Assembly (NCBI GenBank): GCA_017991675.1
Contig: JAGOQB010000013.1
Span: forward strand, 1 to 64,000
Reading direction: 5' to 3'
From: Phenylobacterium sp.
GTDB taxonomy: Bacteria > Pseudomonadota > Alphaproteobacteria > Caulobacterales > Caulobacteraceae
Length of the DNA stretch: 64,000 nucleotides
Position 1 is the first letter of the stretch. Each line of letters begins with the position of its first letter. The notes under the pieces are model-generated. The model did no database searches. It was given only the letters and a program-made list of their open reading frames with translations, and was not told where the DNA came from. Both the position numbers and the translations under genes were made by a program. Shown here one piece after another: positions 8,272-18,111 of the stretch.

Positions 8272-9204
8272 ATGCGACAGGCCAGCGCGATTCCCACCAC
8301 CCTCTTCTGCCTCATCGCCGCCGCCGGCCTCGGTGCGGCCTACGCGGCCTACAGCTCCATGGGCCTCACGGCCGGCGTCACGATCAGCGCGTTGTCGCTG
8401 ATCATTGCGGCGCTGGTCGGCTCCGCCACCCGCATCGCCAGTCAATGGGAACGGGCCATCGTGTTGCGCCTTGGGCGCTTCCGGGCGCTGCGCGGGCCCG
8501 GGCTGTTCTTCATCGTCCCGATCGTCGACACGGTCGCCTACTGCATCGACATCCGGGTGATCACTTCGTCGTTCAAGGCCGAGAAGACCCTGACCAAGGA
8601 CACGGTGCCGGTCGACGTCGACGCGGTTCTGTTCTGGAAGGTCATCGATCCGCAGCGCGCGGCCCTGGAGGTCGAGGACTACGGCGCGGCCATCGCCTGG
8701 GCCTCGCAGACCGCCCTGCGCGACGTGATCGGCAAGACCATGCTGGCCGACATGCTGGAAGGCCGCGAGAAGATCAGCCGCGAGCTTGGCCGGATCATCG
8801 ACGACCGCAGCCAGCCCTGGGGCGTCAAGGTCATCTCGGTCGAGTTGAAGGACGTCCTGATCCCCGCCGGGCTTGAGGACGCCATGTCCATGCAGGCCCA
8901 GGCCGAGCGCGAACGCCAGGCCCGGATCATCCTCGGCGACTCCGAACGCCAGGTGGCCGAGAAGTTCCAGGAAGCGGCGCGGACCTATGCCGACGATCCG
9001 ACCGCCTTCCACCTGCGGGCGATGAACATGCTCTACGAGGGCCTGAAGCAGAACTCGACCATCGTGGTCGTGCCCTCGACCGCGGTCGAGACCATGAACC
9101 TCGGCGGCCTGGCCGGGACCACGGCGCTGGGCCTGGAGCTGGAACGCCGGCGCGAACGCAAGGTCCGCGAACACCGGCCGGCGGCGGTCAGGCCAGCGGC
9201 CTGA
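8272..9204 (+). CDS. Slipin (stomatin/SPFH-domain membrane protein)
   Basis: A 310-residue SPFH protein. Two hydrophobic segments at the N-terminus are followed by QWERAIVLRLGRFRALRGPGLFFIVP and the classic prohibitin/stomatin body, with DTVPVDVDAVLFWKV, ALRDVIGKTMLADML and an AQAERERQARII coiled-coil segment. Such proteins organise membrane microdomains and modulate proteases. ATG at 8272 is preferred over the in-frame GTG at 8227, which would add an uncharacteristic Arg/Ala extension. The usual NfeD partner gene is absent on either side, so this is an orphan slipin. Confidence 0.9.
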   Translation: MRQASAIPTTLFCLIAAAGLGAAYAAYSSMGLTAGVTISALSLIIAALVGSATRIASQWERAIVLRLGRFRALRGPGLFFIVPIVDTVAYCIDIRVITSSFKAEKTLTKDTVPVDVDAVLFWKVIDPQRAALEVEDYGAAIAWASQTALRDVIGKTMLADMLEGREKISRELGRIIDDRSQPWGVKVISVELKDVLIPAGLEDAMSMQAQAERERQARIILGDSERQVAEKFQEAARTYADDPTAFHLRAMNMLYEGLKQNSTIVVVPSTAVETMNLGGLAGTTALGLELERRRERKVREHRPAAVRPAA

Positions 9205-9222
9205 CCGCCGCCGCCGCGCGGC

Positions 9223-10695
9223 CTACCACCACTTGGCGGGCTTGGCCTTGAAGTCGGCGGCCTTCTCGATCGCGCCGCCGAGCGAGAACAGCGTGCCCTC
9301 GTCCAGCGCCTTGCCGATCAGCTGCAGGCCGAGCGGCAGGCCGCCCGCGTCGACGCCGGCCGGGATGCTCATGCCCGGCAGGCCGGCCAGGTTCACCGTC
9401 ACGGTGAAGATGTCGTTGAGGTACATCGCCACCGGGTCGTCGGCGTTCTCGCCCAGCCCGAACGCCGCGGACGGCGCGGTCGGGGTCAGCAGAGCGTCAA
9501 CTTTCTGGAAGGCCTGGTCGAAGTCGTCGGCGATCCGGCGACGGACCTTCAGCGCCTTGACGTAGTAGGCGTCGTAGTAGCCGGCCGACAGCACATAGGT
9601 GCCGATCAGGATCCGCCGCTTGACCTCAGCCCCGAAGCCGGCGGCGCGCGTGTTCTCGTAGGTCTCGGTCAGGTTGCCGCCGTTCTCGCGCAGGCCGTAG
9701 CGCATGCCGTCATAGCGCGCGAGGTTCGACGAGGCCTCGGCCGGGGCGACGATGTAGTAGGCCGGCAGGGCGTACTTGGTGTGCGGCAGGGAGACCTCGA
9801 CGATCTCGCAGCCGGCCTCCTTGAGCCAGGCGATCCCCTGCTCCCACAGCTTCTCGATCTCGGGCGGCATGCCCTCGACGCGGTATTCCTTCGGAATGCC
9901 GACCCGCAGGCCCTTCACCGACTTGCCGACGAAGCTCGGATAGTCCGGGGTCTCGATGTCCAGGCTGGTGGAGTCCTTCGGGTCGTGGCCCGACATCGAC
10001 TTCAGCAGGATCGCCGCGTCCTCGACGGTCTTGGCGATCGGGCCGGCCTGGTCGAGCGACGAGGCGAAGGCCACCACGCCCCAGCGCGAGCAGCGGCCGT
10101 AGGTCGGCTTGATCCCGACCGTGCCGGTGAAGGCGGCCGGCTGGCGGATCGAGCCGCCGGTGTCGGTCGCCGTCGCGCCCAGGCAGAGGTCGGCGGCCAC
10201 CGCGGCGGCCGAACCGCCGGACGAGCCGCCCGGGGTCAGCTGGGCGTTGGAGCCTTCCGAGCGCCACGGATTCACCACCGGACCGAAGGCCGAGGTCTCG
10301 TTCGACGAGCCCATGGCGAATTCGTCGAGGTTCAGCTTGCCCAGCATCACTGCGCCGTCGCGCCACAGGTTGGCGGTGACGGTCGACTCATAGGTCGGGA
10401 CGAAGTTGCCGAGGATGTTCGAACAGGCGGTGGAGCGAACGCCCTCGGTGCAGAACAGGTCCTTGATGCCCAGCGGCGCGCCGTCCAGGGCGCCGGCCTC
10501 GCCCTTCGCCCGGCGGGCGTCGGAGGCCTTGGCCATCTCGATGGCCTTTTCCGGGGTTTCGAGGATGTAGGCGTTCAGCGGCTTGGCGGCGGCCACGGCG
10601 TCGACGTGCGCCTGGGTCAGCTCTTCCGACGAGAACGACTTGTCGGCCAGGCCGTCGAGGGCGGCCTTCAGGGTCAGGGAGGTGAGCGCGCTCAT
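9223..10695 (-). CDS. gatA: Asp-tRNA(Asn)/Glu-tRNA(Gln) amidotransferase subunit A
   Basis: A 490-residue amidase-signature enzyme that releases ammonia from glutamine for the GatB reaction. Motifs seen: [17 protein letters not shown] (catalytic Lys), the amidase signature [18 protein letters not shown] and [19 protein letters not shown] (Ser/cis-Ser). The length is standard. Its ATG overlaps the gatC stop (TAATG at 10693-10697), so the two are translationally coupled, giving equal subunit amounts. Confidence 0.97.
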   Translation of the reverse strand: MSALTSLTLKAALDGLADKSFSSEELTQAHVDAVAAAKPLNAYILETPEKAIEMAKASDARRAKGEAGALDGAPLGIKDLFCTEGVRSTACSNILGNFVPTYESTVTANLWRDGAVMLGKLNLDEFAMGSSNETSAFGPVVNPWRSEGSNAQLTPGGSSGGSAAAVAADLCLGATATDTGGSIRQPAAFTGTVGIKPTYGRCSRWGVVAFASSLDQAGPIAKTVEDAAILLKSMSGHDPKDSTSLDIETPDYPSFVGKSVKGLRVGIPKEYRVEGMPPEIEKLWEQGIAWLKEAGCEIVEVSLPHTKYALPAYYIVAPAEASSNLARYDGMRYGLRENGGNLTETYENTRAAGFGAEVKRRILIGTYVLSAGYYDAYYVKALKVRRRIADDFDQAFQKVDALLTPTAPSAAFGLGENADDPVAMYLNDIFTVTVNLAGLPGMSIPAGVDAGGLPLGLQLIGKALDEGTLFSLGGAIEKAADFKAKPAKWW

Positions 10696-10982
10696 TATTC
10701 CACCACCTTCGGCACGACGAAGAAGCCATCCACGGTTTTCGGCGCGTTCGACAGCACCTTGGCCGGATCGCCGCCGTCGGTGACCACGTCCTCGCGCATC
10801 GGCAGCGTCACGGCCACGGCCGAGGTCATCGGCTCGACCCCGTCGGTGTCGACTTCGCCCAGCTGCTCGATCCAGGTCATGATCCCGGTCAGCTCCTTGG
10901 CGAGCGCTTCCAGCTTGTCCTCGGGCTCGGCGATCCGCGCGAGCCTCGCGACCTTACGAACGGTCGCGGCGTCGATGGCCAT
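10695..10982 (-). CDS. gatC: Asp-tRNA(Asn)/Glu-tRNA(Gln) amidotransferase subunit C
   Basis: The 95-residue GatC, the small clamp that wraps around GatA and Gat[39 protein letters not shown] and the C-terminal [20 protein letters not shown] are family hallmarks. The start ATG at 10980-10982 carries AGGAGGG 5 nt upstream. It is the first gene of the gatCA pair; the promoter must lie in the 78 bp shared with ruvX on the other strand. Confidence 0.96.
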   Translation of the reverse strand: MAIDAATVRKVARLARIAEPEDKLEALAKELTGIMTWIEQLGEVDTDGVEPMTSAVAVTLPMREDVVTDGGDPAKVLSNAPKTVDGFFVVPKVVE

Positions 10983-11060
10983 GGGGCCCTCCTAATGGTT
11001 CGAGGCAGGGGTTAGCCGCGTGGGCCTCCCTTTGACAAGCGATGACCGCTAAGAAGCCGC

Positions 11061-11534
11061 ATGGCTGTCGTCGATCTGACCGAACTCCCCGCGCTTTTGC
11101 CGCGCTATTCTGCCCTGATCGGACTGGATCTGGGCGAAAAGACCATCGGCGTGGCCGTCTCCGACGTCACCCGCATGGTCGGCTCGCCGCTGGAGCTGAT
11201 CCGCAAGACCAAGTTCACGGCCGAGGCCAACCGCCTGTTCGCACTGATCGACGAACGCGAGGTCGGGGCCATCGTCATCGGCCTGCCCGTCAACATGGAC
11301 GGCACCGAGGGGACCCGCTGCCAGTCCAACCGCGCCTTCGCCCGCAATCTGCTGCGGCTGCGCGACATTCCCATCGCCTTCTGGGACGAGCGGATGTCGA
11401 CCATGGCGGTCAACCGCGTGCTGGTCGAGGAGGCCGACGTCACCCGCGCCCGGCGCGCCGAGCTGGTCGACAAGATGGCCGCCGCCTGGATCCTGCAGGG
11501 CGCGCTGGACCGCCTCAGCGCGCTGAGCGACTAA
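11061..11534 (+). CDS. ruvX: RuvX/YqgF Holliday-junction resolvase-like / pre-16S rRNA nuclease
   Basis: A 157-residue RNase H-fold nuclease (YqgF) that matures the 5' end of 16S rRNA. It has GLDLGEKTIGVAVSD (catalytic Asp), VIGLPVNMDGTEG and FWDERMSTMAVNRVLVEE with the conserved D-E-R-x-S/T, plus the C-terminal KMAAAWILQGALD. The length is slightly above E. coli YqgF. It is divergent from gatC and converges, with a 4-bp overlap, on the PilZ gene. Confidence 0.95.
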   Translation: MAVVDLTELPALLPRYSALIGLDLGEKTIGVAVSDVTRMVGSPLELIRKTKFTAEANRLFALIDEREVGAIVIGLPVNMDGTEGTRCQSNRAFARNLLRLRDIPIAFWDERMSTMAVNRVLVEEADVTRARRAELVDKMAAAWILQGALDRLSALSD

Positions 11535-11899
11535 CCCAGCACCGAAATCCGGATCTGGCGCAGCGCCTCGCCCAGGCCCTCCTGCGGCTGGTCGAGATCG
11601 TAGGTGCGCACGGTGCGCACGCCCAGTTCAGGCGGCCGGCGCCAGGCGACCTCCACCTCGCGCCCCATGCCGGTCACCAGGTCCAGAACGCAGAAGCTGT
11701 CGGGCGCCGCCTCGTCGCCCGGCAGGTTGATCCGCAGTCCGCCCTCGGAGCGGTCGAGGATCACGCAAGGGCGCTTGCGGCCGCCCGCCTCGATCAGCAA
11801 GGCCGGCAGCAGCACCGGCTCGCGCGGCGTCGCGCGGCGCTCGATTCCGCCATTGGCCCGCGACCAGCGTTCGGTGGGCGTCGCATCAGGTGGTGTCAT
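11531..11899 (-). CDS. PilZ-domain protein (putative c-di-GMP receptor)
   Basis: A 122-residue single PilZ domain. The c-di-GMP motif is present: ERRATPREPVLLPAL supplies the RxxxR and ILDRSEGGLRINLPG the D-x-S-x-x-G-x-R. No other domain, so it would act as a stand-alone adaptor. Its target is unknown. It sits between ruvX and pyrB; a link to PleD, a diguanylate cyclase also in this window, is only by theme. Confidence 0.85.
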   Translation of the reverse strand: MTPPDATPTERWSRANGGIERRATPREPVLLPALLIEAGGRKRPCVILDRSEGGLRINLPGDEAAPDSFCVLDLVTGMGREVEVAWRRPPELGVRTVRTYDLDQPQEGLGEALRQIRISVLG

Positions 11900-12014
11900 G
11901 CAGGAACTCCAGCCCCGACCCTAGCCTGAGTCAGCCGGTGATCCACAGTGGGGCGTCGGCCCCAGTCGACTGCCCCTTGGCGCCCGCCGCCGCCGCCTCT
12001 AAGAGGGCGCTTTA

Positions 12015-12991
<977 letters not shown>

Positions 12992-12992
<1 letters not shown>

Positions 12993-13582
12993 TGAGCGCG
13001 CTGACCTCGGTCTGCATCTTCTGCGGGGCCAGTCCCGGCGGAGACGTCGCCTATCGGGCCGCGGCCGAGGCCATGGGCCGGGCGATCGTCGGACGCGGGC
13101 TACGGCTGGTCTATGGCGGCGCCAAGGTCGGGCTGATGGGCGCCGTGGCCGATGCGGCGCTGGCCGCCGGCGGCGAGGTGATCGGCGTCCTGCCGCACGC
13201 CCTGACCGACAAGGAGATCGCCCACACCGGCCTGACCCGGCTGGAGGTCGTCGCCTCGATGCACGAGCGCAAGGCGCGGATGGCCGAGTTGTCCGACGCC
13301 TTCGTCGCTCTGCCCGGCGGCGCCGGCACGCTGGAAGAGATCTTCGAGATCTGGACCTGGGGCCAGCTCGGCTTCCACGCCAAGCCGGCGGGTTTCCTCA
13401 ACGTGCGCGGCTACTATGACGGCCTGCGCGGTTTCGTGGACCATGCGGTCGGCGAGGCGTTCCTGCGCGCGCCCCACCGCGACATGCTGATTTTCCGGGA
13501 GGATTGCGACGAGATGCTGGACGCGCTCGCCGCCTACAAGCCGCCCGTCGTCGAGAAATGGATCGGACGCCCCGAACTATGA
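12992..13582 (+). CDS. LOG-family protein (putative nucleotide 5'-monophosphate phosphoribohydrolase)
   Basis: A 196-residue LOG/TIGR00730 protein. [35 protein letters not shown], the signature [16 protein letters not shown] and [15 protein letters not shown] are all seen. These enzymes split AMP-type nucleotides to base plus ribose 5-phosphate (LOG cytokinin activation in plants). It sits inside the pyr operon, overlapping pyrB by 1 nt and pyrC' by 4 nt (ATGA), which suggests a nucleotide-salvage role. Confidence 0.92.
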
Positions 13583-14865
13583 CCCAACGCCCGACCGCCT
13601 TCGTAGGCGCCCGCCTCGTCGATCCCGCCAGCGGCTGGGACGGCCCCGGCGCCCTGCTGGTCCAGGACGGCAAGATCGCCGACGTCGCGCAAGGGCGCGA
13701 CCTGGGCGCGCTGTCGGCCGACATTGAGGTGATCGACGCGGCCGGCGCCATGCTGGCCCCGGGCCTGGTCGACCTGCGGGTCAAGACCGGCGAGCCGGGC
13801 GCGGAGACCAAGGAAACCCTGAAGTCCGCGGGCCTGGCCGCCGCCGCCGGCGGGGTGACCTCGATCGTCCTGCAGCCGGACACCAATCCGGTGGTGGACG
13901 AGGCTTCCGTGGTCGACTTCATCCTGCGCCGCACGCGCGACATCGAACTGGTCCACGTCTATCCGGCCGGCGCCGCCACCAAGGGCGCCAAGGGCGAGCG
14001 GATGGCCGAGATCGGCCTGATGCGCGAGGCCGGCTGCGTCTATGTCACCGACGCCGACCGCCCGATCGTCAATTCCAAGGTGCTGCAGCGGGTCCTGGCC
14101 TACGCCAAGAGCTTCAACACCCTGGTCGCCCATCGCCCGGCCGACCCGTGGCTGTCGGCAGGCGCGGCGGCCACCGCCGGCGAATTCGCCGGCCGCATGG
14201 GCCTGCCCAGCGTCCCGGCCATCGCCGAAAAGATCATGCTGGAGCGCGACCTGGCGCTCGTCGAGCTGACCCGCGCGCCGTTCCTGGTCGACCAGGTCAC
14301 CACCGCCGCGGCGCTGGAGAGCCTGGCGCGCGGCAAGGCCAAGGGCTTGCCGGTGACCGCCACCACCTCGATCAACCACCTGTCGTTCAACGAGGTGGAC
14401 ATCGGCGATTATCGGACCTTCCTGAAGTTCGACCCGCCGGTGCGCAGCGAGGACGACCGCCAGGCGACCATCGAGGCGCTGGCCAGCGGCCTGATCGACA
14501 TCGTCGTCTCGGCCCACGCCCCCGCGCCCGCCGAGGACAAGCGCCTGCCGTTCGACGAAGCCGCCCCTGGCGCGGTGGGCCTGCAGACCCTGCTGCCGGC
14601 CCTGCTCTCGTTCCAGGACCGCATCCCGCTGATCGACCTGATGCGGACCGTCACCAGCCGCCCGGCCGACCTGCTCGGCCTGCCCGCCGGCAAGCTCGCC
14701 AAGGGCGCGCCGGCCGACCTGGTGCTCTGCGACCTCAACGCCCCGATCGTCATCGACCTCGACAAGTTGAAGTCGAAGTCGCGCAACTCGCCCTTCGACG
14801 GCCGCCGGCTGTTCGGCGAGGTGAAGATGACGCTGGTCGACGGACGGGTGGTGTATCGGGCTTAG
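13579..14865 (+). CDS. Dihydroorotase-like protein PyrC', metal ligands lost (probably non-catalytic)
   Basis: A 428-residue amidohydrolase of the class I DHOase family. Where active enzymes have D-x-H-x-H-x-R-x-P-G, this protein has [10 protein letters not shown], and where they have T-D-H-A-P-H it has [12 protein letters not shown]. Two zinc-ligand sets are therefore missing. Homologues called PyrC'/PyrX next to pyrB, for example in Pseudomonas, are structural partners of ATCase and lack DHOase activity. The ATG at 13579 overlaps the LOG stop; the longer in-frame start at 13504 lies inside the LOG gene. A true pyrC must exist elsewhere in the genome. Confidence 0.9.
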   Translation: MTQRPTAFVGARLVDPASGWDGPGALLVQDGKIADVAQGRDLGALSADIEVIDAAGAMLAPGLVDLRVKTGEPGAETKETLKSAGLAAAAGGVTSIVLQPDTNPVVDEASVVDFILRRTRDIELVHVYPAGAATKGAKGERMAEIGLMREAGCVYVTDADRPIVNSKVLQRVLAYAKSFNTLVAHRPADPWLSAGAAATAGEFAGRMGLPSVPAIAEKIMLERDLALVELTRAPFLVDQVTTAAALESLARGKAKGLPVTATTSINHLSFNEVDIGDYRTFLKFDPPVRSEDDRQATIEALASGLIDIVVSAHAPAPAEDKRLPFDEAAPGAVGLQTLLPALLSFQDRIPLIDLMRTVTSRPADLLGLPAGKLAKGAPADLVLCDLNAPIVIDLDKLKSKSRNSPFDGRRLFGEVKMTLVDGRVVYRA

Positions 14866-14872
14866 AGCGAAA

Positions 14873-14887
14873 GTTCTCTTTTTGTTC
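14873..14887 (+). promoter_or_regulatory. Predicted LexA (SOS) box 1
   Basis: GTTCTCTTTTTGTTC matches the alphaproteobacterial LexA operator GTTC-N7-GTTC exactly. It lies 8 bp after the pyrC' stop and 75 bp before the start of the unknown gene at 14963, so it probably controls that gene. Confidence 0.6.
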
Positions 14888-14916
14888 TCATTAATTCGCA
14901 TCTCGTGAGAGAGTGT

Positions 14917-14942
14917 GTGGGGGGCGGTTGACGCCCCTCCAC
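14917..14942 (+). promoter_or_regulatory. Stable stem-loop in the 5' leader of the SOS-boxed gene
   Basis: GTGGGGGGCG (14917-14926) pairs with CGCCCCTCCAC (14932-14942, one bulged T) across a 5-nt GTTGA loop, ending about 20 nt before the ATG at 14963. No U-run follows, so it is not a normal terminator. It may shape translation of the leader or protect mRNA ends. Confidence 0.5.
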
Positions 14943-14962
14943 ATTCATAATGCGAGTAACGA

Positions 14963-15505
14963 ATGGGCAAAGTTCCCTTTAGCGCGGCCGATCCCGACGG
15001 CCCTGCTTACGACGCGATGATCGCCAAGGAAAAACGCCTGAATGCTGAACGCGAGGCTAGGCGATACGAAAAGATCGGGGAGACCGCCTCCACAGGCAGC
15101 AAGGTGGCCAGCATCGCCGACGCCGCGATCGCAGGCCCTGATTATTTTGCCAAGCGTGCTGGCAAACCCGTCGCCAAGACCGTGCTTAAGTCGGCAGGCC
15201 GGGTGACGCCAGGGGTTGGCTATTTCCTGGACGGCGTCGACGCCTGGACAGGCTACAAGGCTGAGCGAGAGCGCGGCTTCAGCAGAAGAGAAGCCGCAGA
15301 ACGAACCGGTCGCCGAATGGCCCCGGGAGCGGTGGGTACTGCGGTTGGAGGATTGGTTGCGGGGCCGGTGGGCGCCGCCGTTGGCGGCATTGTCGTGCCT
15401 TTCATGAAAGATCGCCTCGGCCCGCCCATCAAGGAGCAGATGAGGTACAACTTCGAGACCCTGAACGACCCTCGCCGCTGGCCGACGCGACGACTTCCCT
15501 ACTAG
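14963..15505 (+). CDS. Unknown 180-aa protein with glycine-zipper segment, behind a LexA box
   Basis: Not recognised. The N-terminal half is charged (AKEKRLNAEREARRYEKIG). The middle contains KSAGRVTPGVGYFLDGVDAW and a helical charged segment. Residues about 116-150 form a hydrophobic glycine zipper (GAVGTAVGGLVAGPVGAAVG) able to insert in or pack against a membrane. The C-terminus is short and basic. There is no signal peptide. Base and codon use are less GC-biased than in flanking genes, and the gene splits the pyr operon from plsY-dprA, which suggests acquisition. The LexA box upstream suggests induction by DNA damage. A membrane-active toxin or division inhibitor is a guess. Confidence 0.65.
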   Translation: MGKVPFSAADPDGPAYDAMIAKEKRLNAEREARRYEKIGETASTGSKVASIADAAIAGPDYFAKRAGKPVAKTVLKSAGRVTPGVGYFLDGVDAWTGYKAERERGFSRREAAERTGRRMAPGAVGTAVGGLVAGPVGAAVGGIVVPFMKDRLGPPIKEQMRYNFETLNDPRRWPTRRLPY

Positions 15506-15571
15506 CCGGCAACCGCGCCGGTCGGGATCGCACCCTCCCGTCACCCGTTTGACGGGTCGAACGACCCCAAT

Positions 15572-15586
15572 GTTCTCCGATTGTTC
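15572..15586 (+). promoter_or_regulatory. Predicted LexA (SOS) box 2, abutting a -35-like TTGACG
   Basis: GTTCTCCGATTGTTC again fits GTTC-N7-GTTC exactly and is directly followed by TTGACG (15587-15592), a good Caulobacter -35. A repressor here would block the promoter of the membrane-protein gene at 15638. Confidence 0.6.
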
Positions 15587-15637
15587 TTGACGACGAGCGT
15601 AGCACACTCTACGCGCGAACTGAGAGACGGGGCGACA

Positions 15638-16237
15638 ATGCAGACTAGCGAACCGGCCGGCGCTTCCAAAGTCATCGCCCACGCGAACCCAATCACCCTC
15701 GGAACCGGTTGGATGGTCCTTGGGGTAGGCCTGCTGTTTCACATCCAGGCGCTCGACAAGTACGGCTGGCTCAATCCGGAAGCTTTCGTCGGATTGAAGT
15801 CATCGCGCCATGCTTGGTTCTACGACATCGCATTCGTAGGCCACGCCATCGCGGCGAGTTTGGCGCTACTCCTAGCAGTAGTGACGTTCAAGCTCGCCCT
15901 GCCGGCCATGCGCGGCTTCAATGATGTGATCGTCGAGAACGGGCGCCTCTCCTACGCGAGCCGCCCCTGGTTGGGGAAATCCGCAGTATCGGACATCTTT
16001 GCGCGGGTCGTTCCCTCCAATCAGGAGGGACTTCTGTTCCGCGCGGACAACCTCGAGATCGTCCACCTGATACGGCGACCATCAGGCCGGAAGTTTCGGA
16101 GCATCCGCATCCACTCTCTGTTCTACTTCGAGACCGCCCAGCAGATGGCGGCCAACCTGGAAGCTTGCGGCGTCGAGGTTCGAGGGCGACCTTCGGAACA
16201 GTCCGTTCCGGCATGGGAACGCAGTGCGGACGGCTAA
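15638..16237 (+). CDS. Unknown two-helix membrane protein, behind a LexA box
   Basis: A 199-residue protein with two hydrophobic helices, TGWMVLGVGLLFHIQAL near residue 27 and AIAASLALLLAVVTFKLAL near 75. A cytoplasmic domain of about 110 residues follows (LFRADNLEIVHLIRRPSGRK, FYFETAQQMAANLEACGVEV). No family recognised. The ATG at 15638 is chosen; a TTG at 15581 would start inside the LexA box. The lower GC resembles the upstream 14963 gene and not the flanks. Each of the two genes has its own LexA box, so they could form a DNA-damage-induced pair. Confidence 0.6.
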   Translation: MQTSEPAGASKVIAHANPITLGTGWMVLGVGLLFHIQALDKYGWLNPEAFVGLKSSRHAWFYDIAFVGHAIAASLALLLAVVTFKLALPAMRGFNDVIVENGRLSYASRPWLGKSAVSDIFARVVPSNQEGLLFRADNLEIVHLIRRPSGRKFRSIRIHSLFYFETAQQMAANLEACGVEVRGRPSEQSVPAWERSADG

Positions 16238-16296
16238 CCACCGCTTGGCGAGCGTCGCGCCCGCGGCTACCACTGGACGAACAAGGGGGAACGCCG

Positions 16297-16935
16297 ATGT
16301 TTGACCAACTCAGCCCTGTGCTGATCGCCGCCGCGGTCGTCGGCGGTTACCTGCTCGGATCCATCCCGTTCGGGGTCATCGCCACCCGGCTCGGCGGCGC
16401 GGGCGACGTGCGCAATATCGGCTCGGGCAACATCGGCGCGACCAACGTGCTGCGCACCGGCCGCAAGGATCTGGCGGCGATCACCCTGCTGGGCGACGGC
16501 GGCAAGGGCGCGGTGGCCGTGTTCATCGCCTGGCTGCTGACCCGCAACGCCGGGGGCCAGGCGCAAGCGACGCTGACCGCCCTGGCCGGCGGCTCGGCCT
16601 TCCTCGGCCACCTGTTCCCGGTCTGGCTGAAGTTCAAGGGCGGCAAGGGCGTGGCCACCTTCTTCGGCACCCTGCTGGCGGCCGCCTGGCCGGTGGGACT
16701 GGCGGCCGGCGCGACCTGGATCGCCATGGCCTTCCTGTTCCGGATCTCGTCGCTGGCGGCGCTGACCGCGGCGGCCCTGGCGCCGATCTACGTCTTCCTG
16801 CTCGATCGCCCGTACCCGATCGCGGTGATGGCGCTGTTCATGGGCGTGCTGATCTACATCCGCCACAAGGACAACATCGGCCGGCTGCTGAAGGGCGAAG
16901 AACCGAAGATCGGCAAGAAAAAAGACGCCGCGTGA
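16297..16935 (+). CDS. plsY: Glycerol-3-phosphate acyltransferase PlsY
   Basis: The 212-residue integral membrane enzyme that acylates glycerol-3-phosphate from acyl-phosphate at the start of phospholipid synthesis. Motifs: GSIPFGVIATRL, the family motif 1 SGNIGATNVLRTG, motif 2 FKGGKGVATFFG and a C-terminal HKDNIGRLLKGEE. Multiple membrane helices are evident. ATG 16297 has AAGGGGGA upstream. The stop overlaps the dprA start (GTGA), so the genes are coupled. Confidence 0.96.
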   Translation: MFDQLSPVLIAAAVVGGYLLGSIPFGVIATRLGGAGDVRNIGSGNIGATNVLRTGRKDLAAITLLGDGGKGAVAVFIAWLLTRNAGGQAQATLTALAGGSAFLGHLFPVWLKFKGGKGVATFFGTLLAAAWPVGLAAGATWIAMAFLFRISSLAALTAAALAPIYVFLLDRPYPIAVMALFMGVLIYIRHKDNIGRLLKGEEPKIGKKKDAA

Positions 16936-18023
16936 CGCTCACCCCCGCAGCCCGTCGCGACTGGCTGCGGCTGGCGCGCACCGAGAACGTCGGCCCGGTC
17001 GCCTTCGCCCAGCTGATCGCCCGCTATGGCGAGGCCTCGCTGGCGCTCGCCGCCCTGCCCGACCTGGCCCGCCGCGGCGGTCGGGTGTCGCCGCTGGGCG
17101 TGCCGCCGGTCGAGGACGTCATGCGCGAGCTGGAGGCCGGCCAGGCCCTGGGCGCTCGACTGATCGGGTCCTGCGAAGCCGATTTCCCGGCCGCCCTGGC
17201 CGCGGTCGACCCGCCCCCGCCGCTGCTCTGGACCCGCGGCGACGCCGCCCTGCTGAACCGCTCCAGCATCGCCGTCGTCGGGGCGCGGGTCGCCTCGGCC
17301 GGCGGCCAGCGGTTCGCGCGAGGCCTGGCGGCCGAACTCGGCGCAGCCGGCCACGTGGTTGTCTCGGGCATGGCGCGCGGCATCGACGGCGCAGCGCACG
17401 AGGGGGCCCTGCCCACCGGGACCGTCGCGGTGCTGGGCGGCGGGATCGACGACATCTATCCGCACGAGCATCGCGACCTCTATCAGCGGATCGTCGCCGA
17501 GGGCTGCGTGGTCTCGGAGAACGCGCCCGGACGCACGGCCACCGCCCGCGACTTCCCGCGCCGCAACCGCGTTATTTCCGGCCTCTCGCGCGCCGTGGTG
17601 GTCGTCGAGGCCGAACTGCGCTCCGGTTCGCTGATCACCGCCCGGCTGGCCGCCGAGCAGGGCCGCGAGGTGCTCGCGGTGCCCGGCTCGCCGCTCGACC
17701 CGCGGGCCCGGGGAACCAACGACCTGATCCGTCAGGGCGCGGCGCTCTGCGAGGGCGCCGAGGACGTGCTGCGCGCGCTGGAGGGCCTGACCGGCCTGCG
17801 CGAGCCCGACCGCCCGTACGCCCAGCAACCGGTCGCCGACGCCGAGGTCGACGCCGTGCGCGAACGCGTCGCCGCGCTGCTGTCGCCGACCCCGGTCTCG
17901 CGCGACGAAGTGGTCCGCGCCGCCGGCGCCCCGACGCCCGTGGTCTTGGCCGCCCTGACCGAACTGGCCCTGGCCGGCCGCGCCGAGCTGTTGCCGGGCG
18001 GGCTTGTCGCGAGCCTCGGATGA
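16932..18023 (+). CDS. dprA: DNA-processing protein DprA
   Basis: A 363-residue DprA, which loads RecA on incoming single-stranded DNA during natural transformation. It has an N-terminal helical domain (LRLARTENVGPVAFAQLI), the Rossmann-like DprA core with SIAVVGARVASAGGQRFA, VSGMARGIDGAAHEGAL and a PRRNRVISGLSRAVVVVEA segment, and a C-terminal winged-helix-like domain. The start is GTG at 16932, overlapping the plsY stop by 4 nt. Confidence 0.95.
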   Translation: MTLTPAARRDWLRLARTENVGPVAFAQLIARYGEASLALAALPDLARRGGRVSPLGVPPVEDVMRELEAGQALGARLIGSCEADFPAALAAVDPPPPLLWTRGDAALLNRSSIAVVGARVASAGGQRFARGLAAELGAAGHVVVSGMARGIDGAAHEGALPTGTVAVLGGGIDDIYPHEHRDLYQRIVAEGCVVSENAPGRTATARDFPRRNRVISGLSRAVVVVEAELRSGSLITARLAAEQGREVLAVPGSPLDPRARGTNDLIRQGAALCEGAEDVLRALEGLTGLREPDRPYAQQPVADAEVDAVRERVAALLSPTPVSRDEVVRAAGAPTPVVLAALTELALAGRAELLPGGLVASLG

Positions 18024-18099
18024 GGCCATTGACAGCGCCTGGGCGCCACGCCCACCTTTCGCGCCCTTGATTTTCGGGCGATCCGCCCAAGACGTCCCA

Positions 18100-18105
18100 T
18101 ATAGA
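18100..18105 (+). promoter_or_regulatory. -10-like hexamer, leaderless start of topA
   Basis: TATAGA ends 6 nt before the topA ATG and there is no Shine-Dalgarno sequence, so the transcript probably begins at or next to the start codon. No clean -35 was seen at the expected spacing. Confidence 0.4.
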
Positions 18106-18111
18106 GCGACC

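Noticed and set aside
14917-14942. Stem-loop as terminator of the pyr operon
   Set aside because: No T-run follows the stem on the plus strand.
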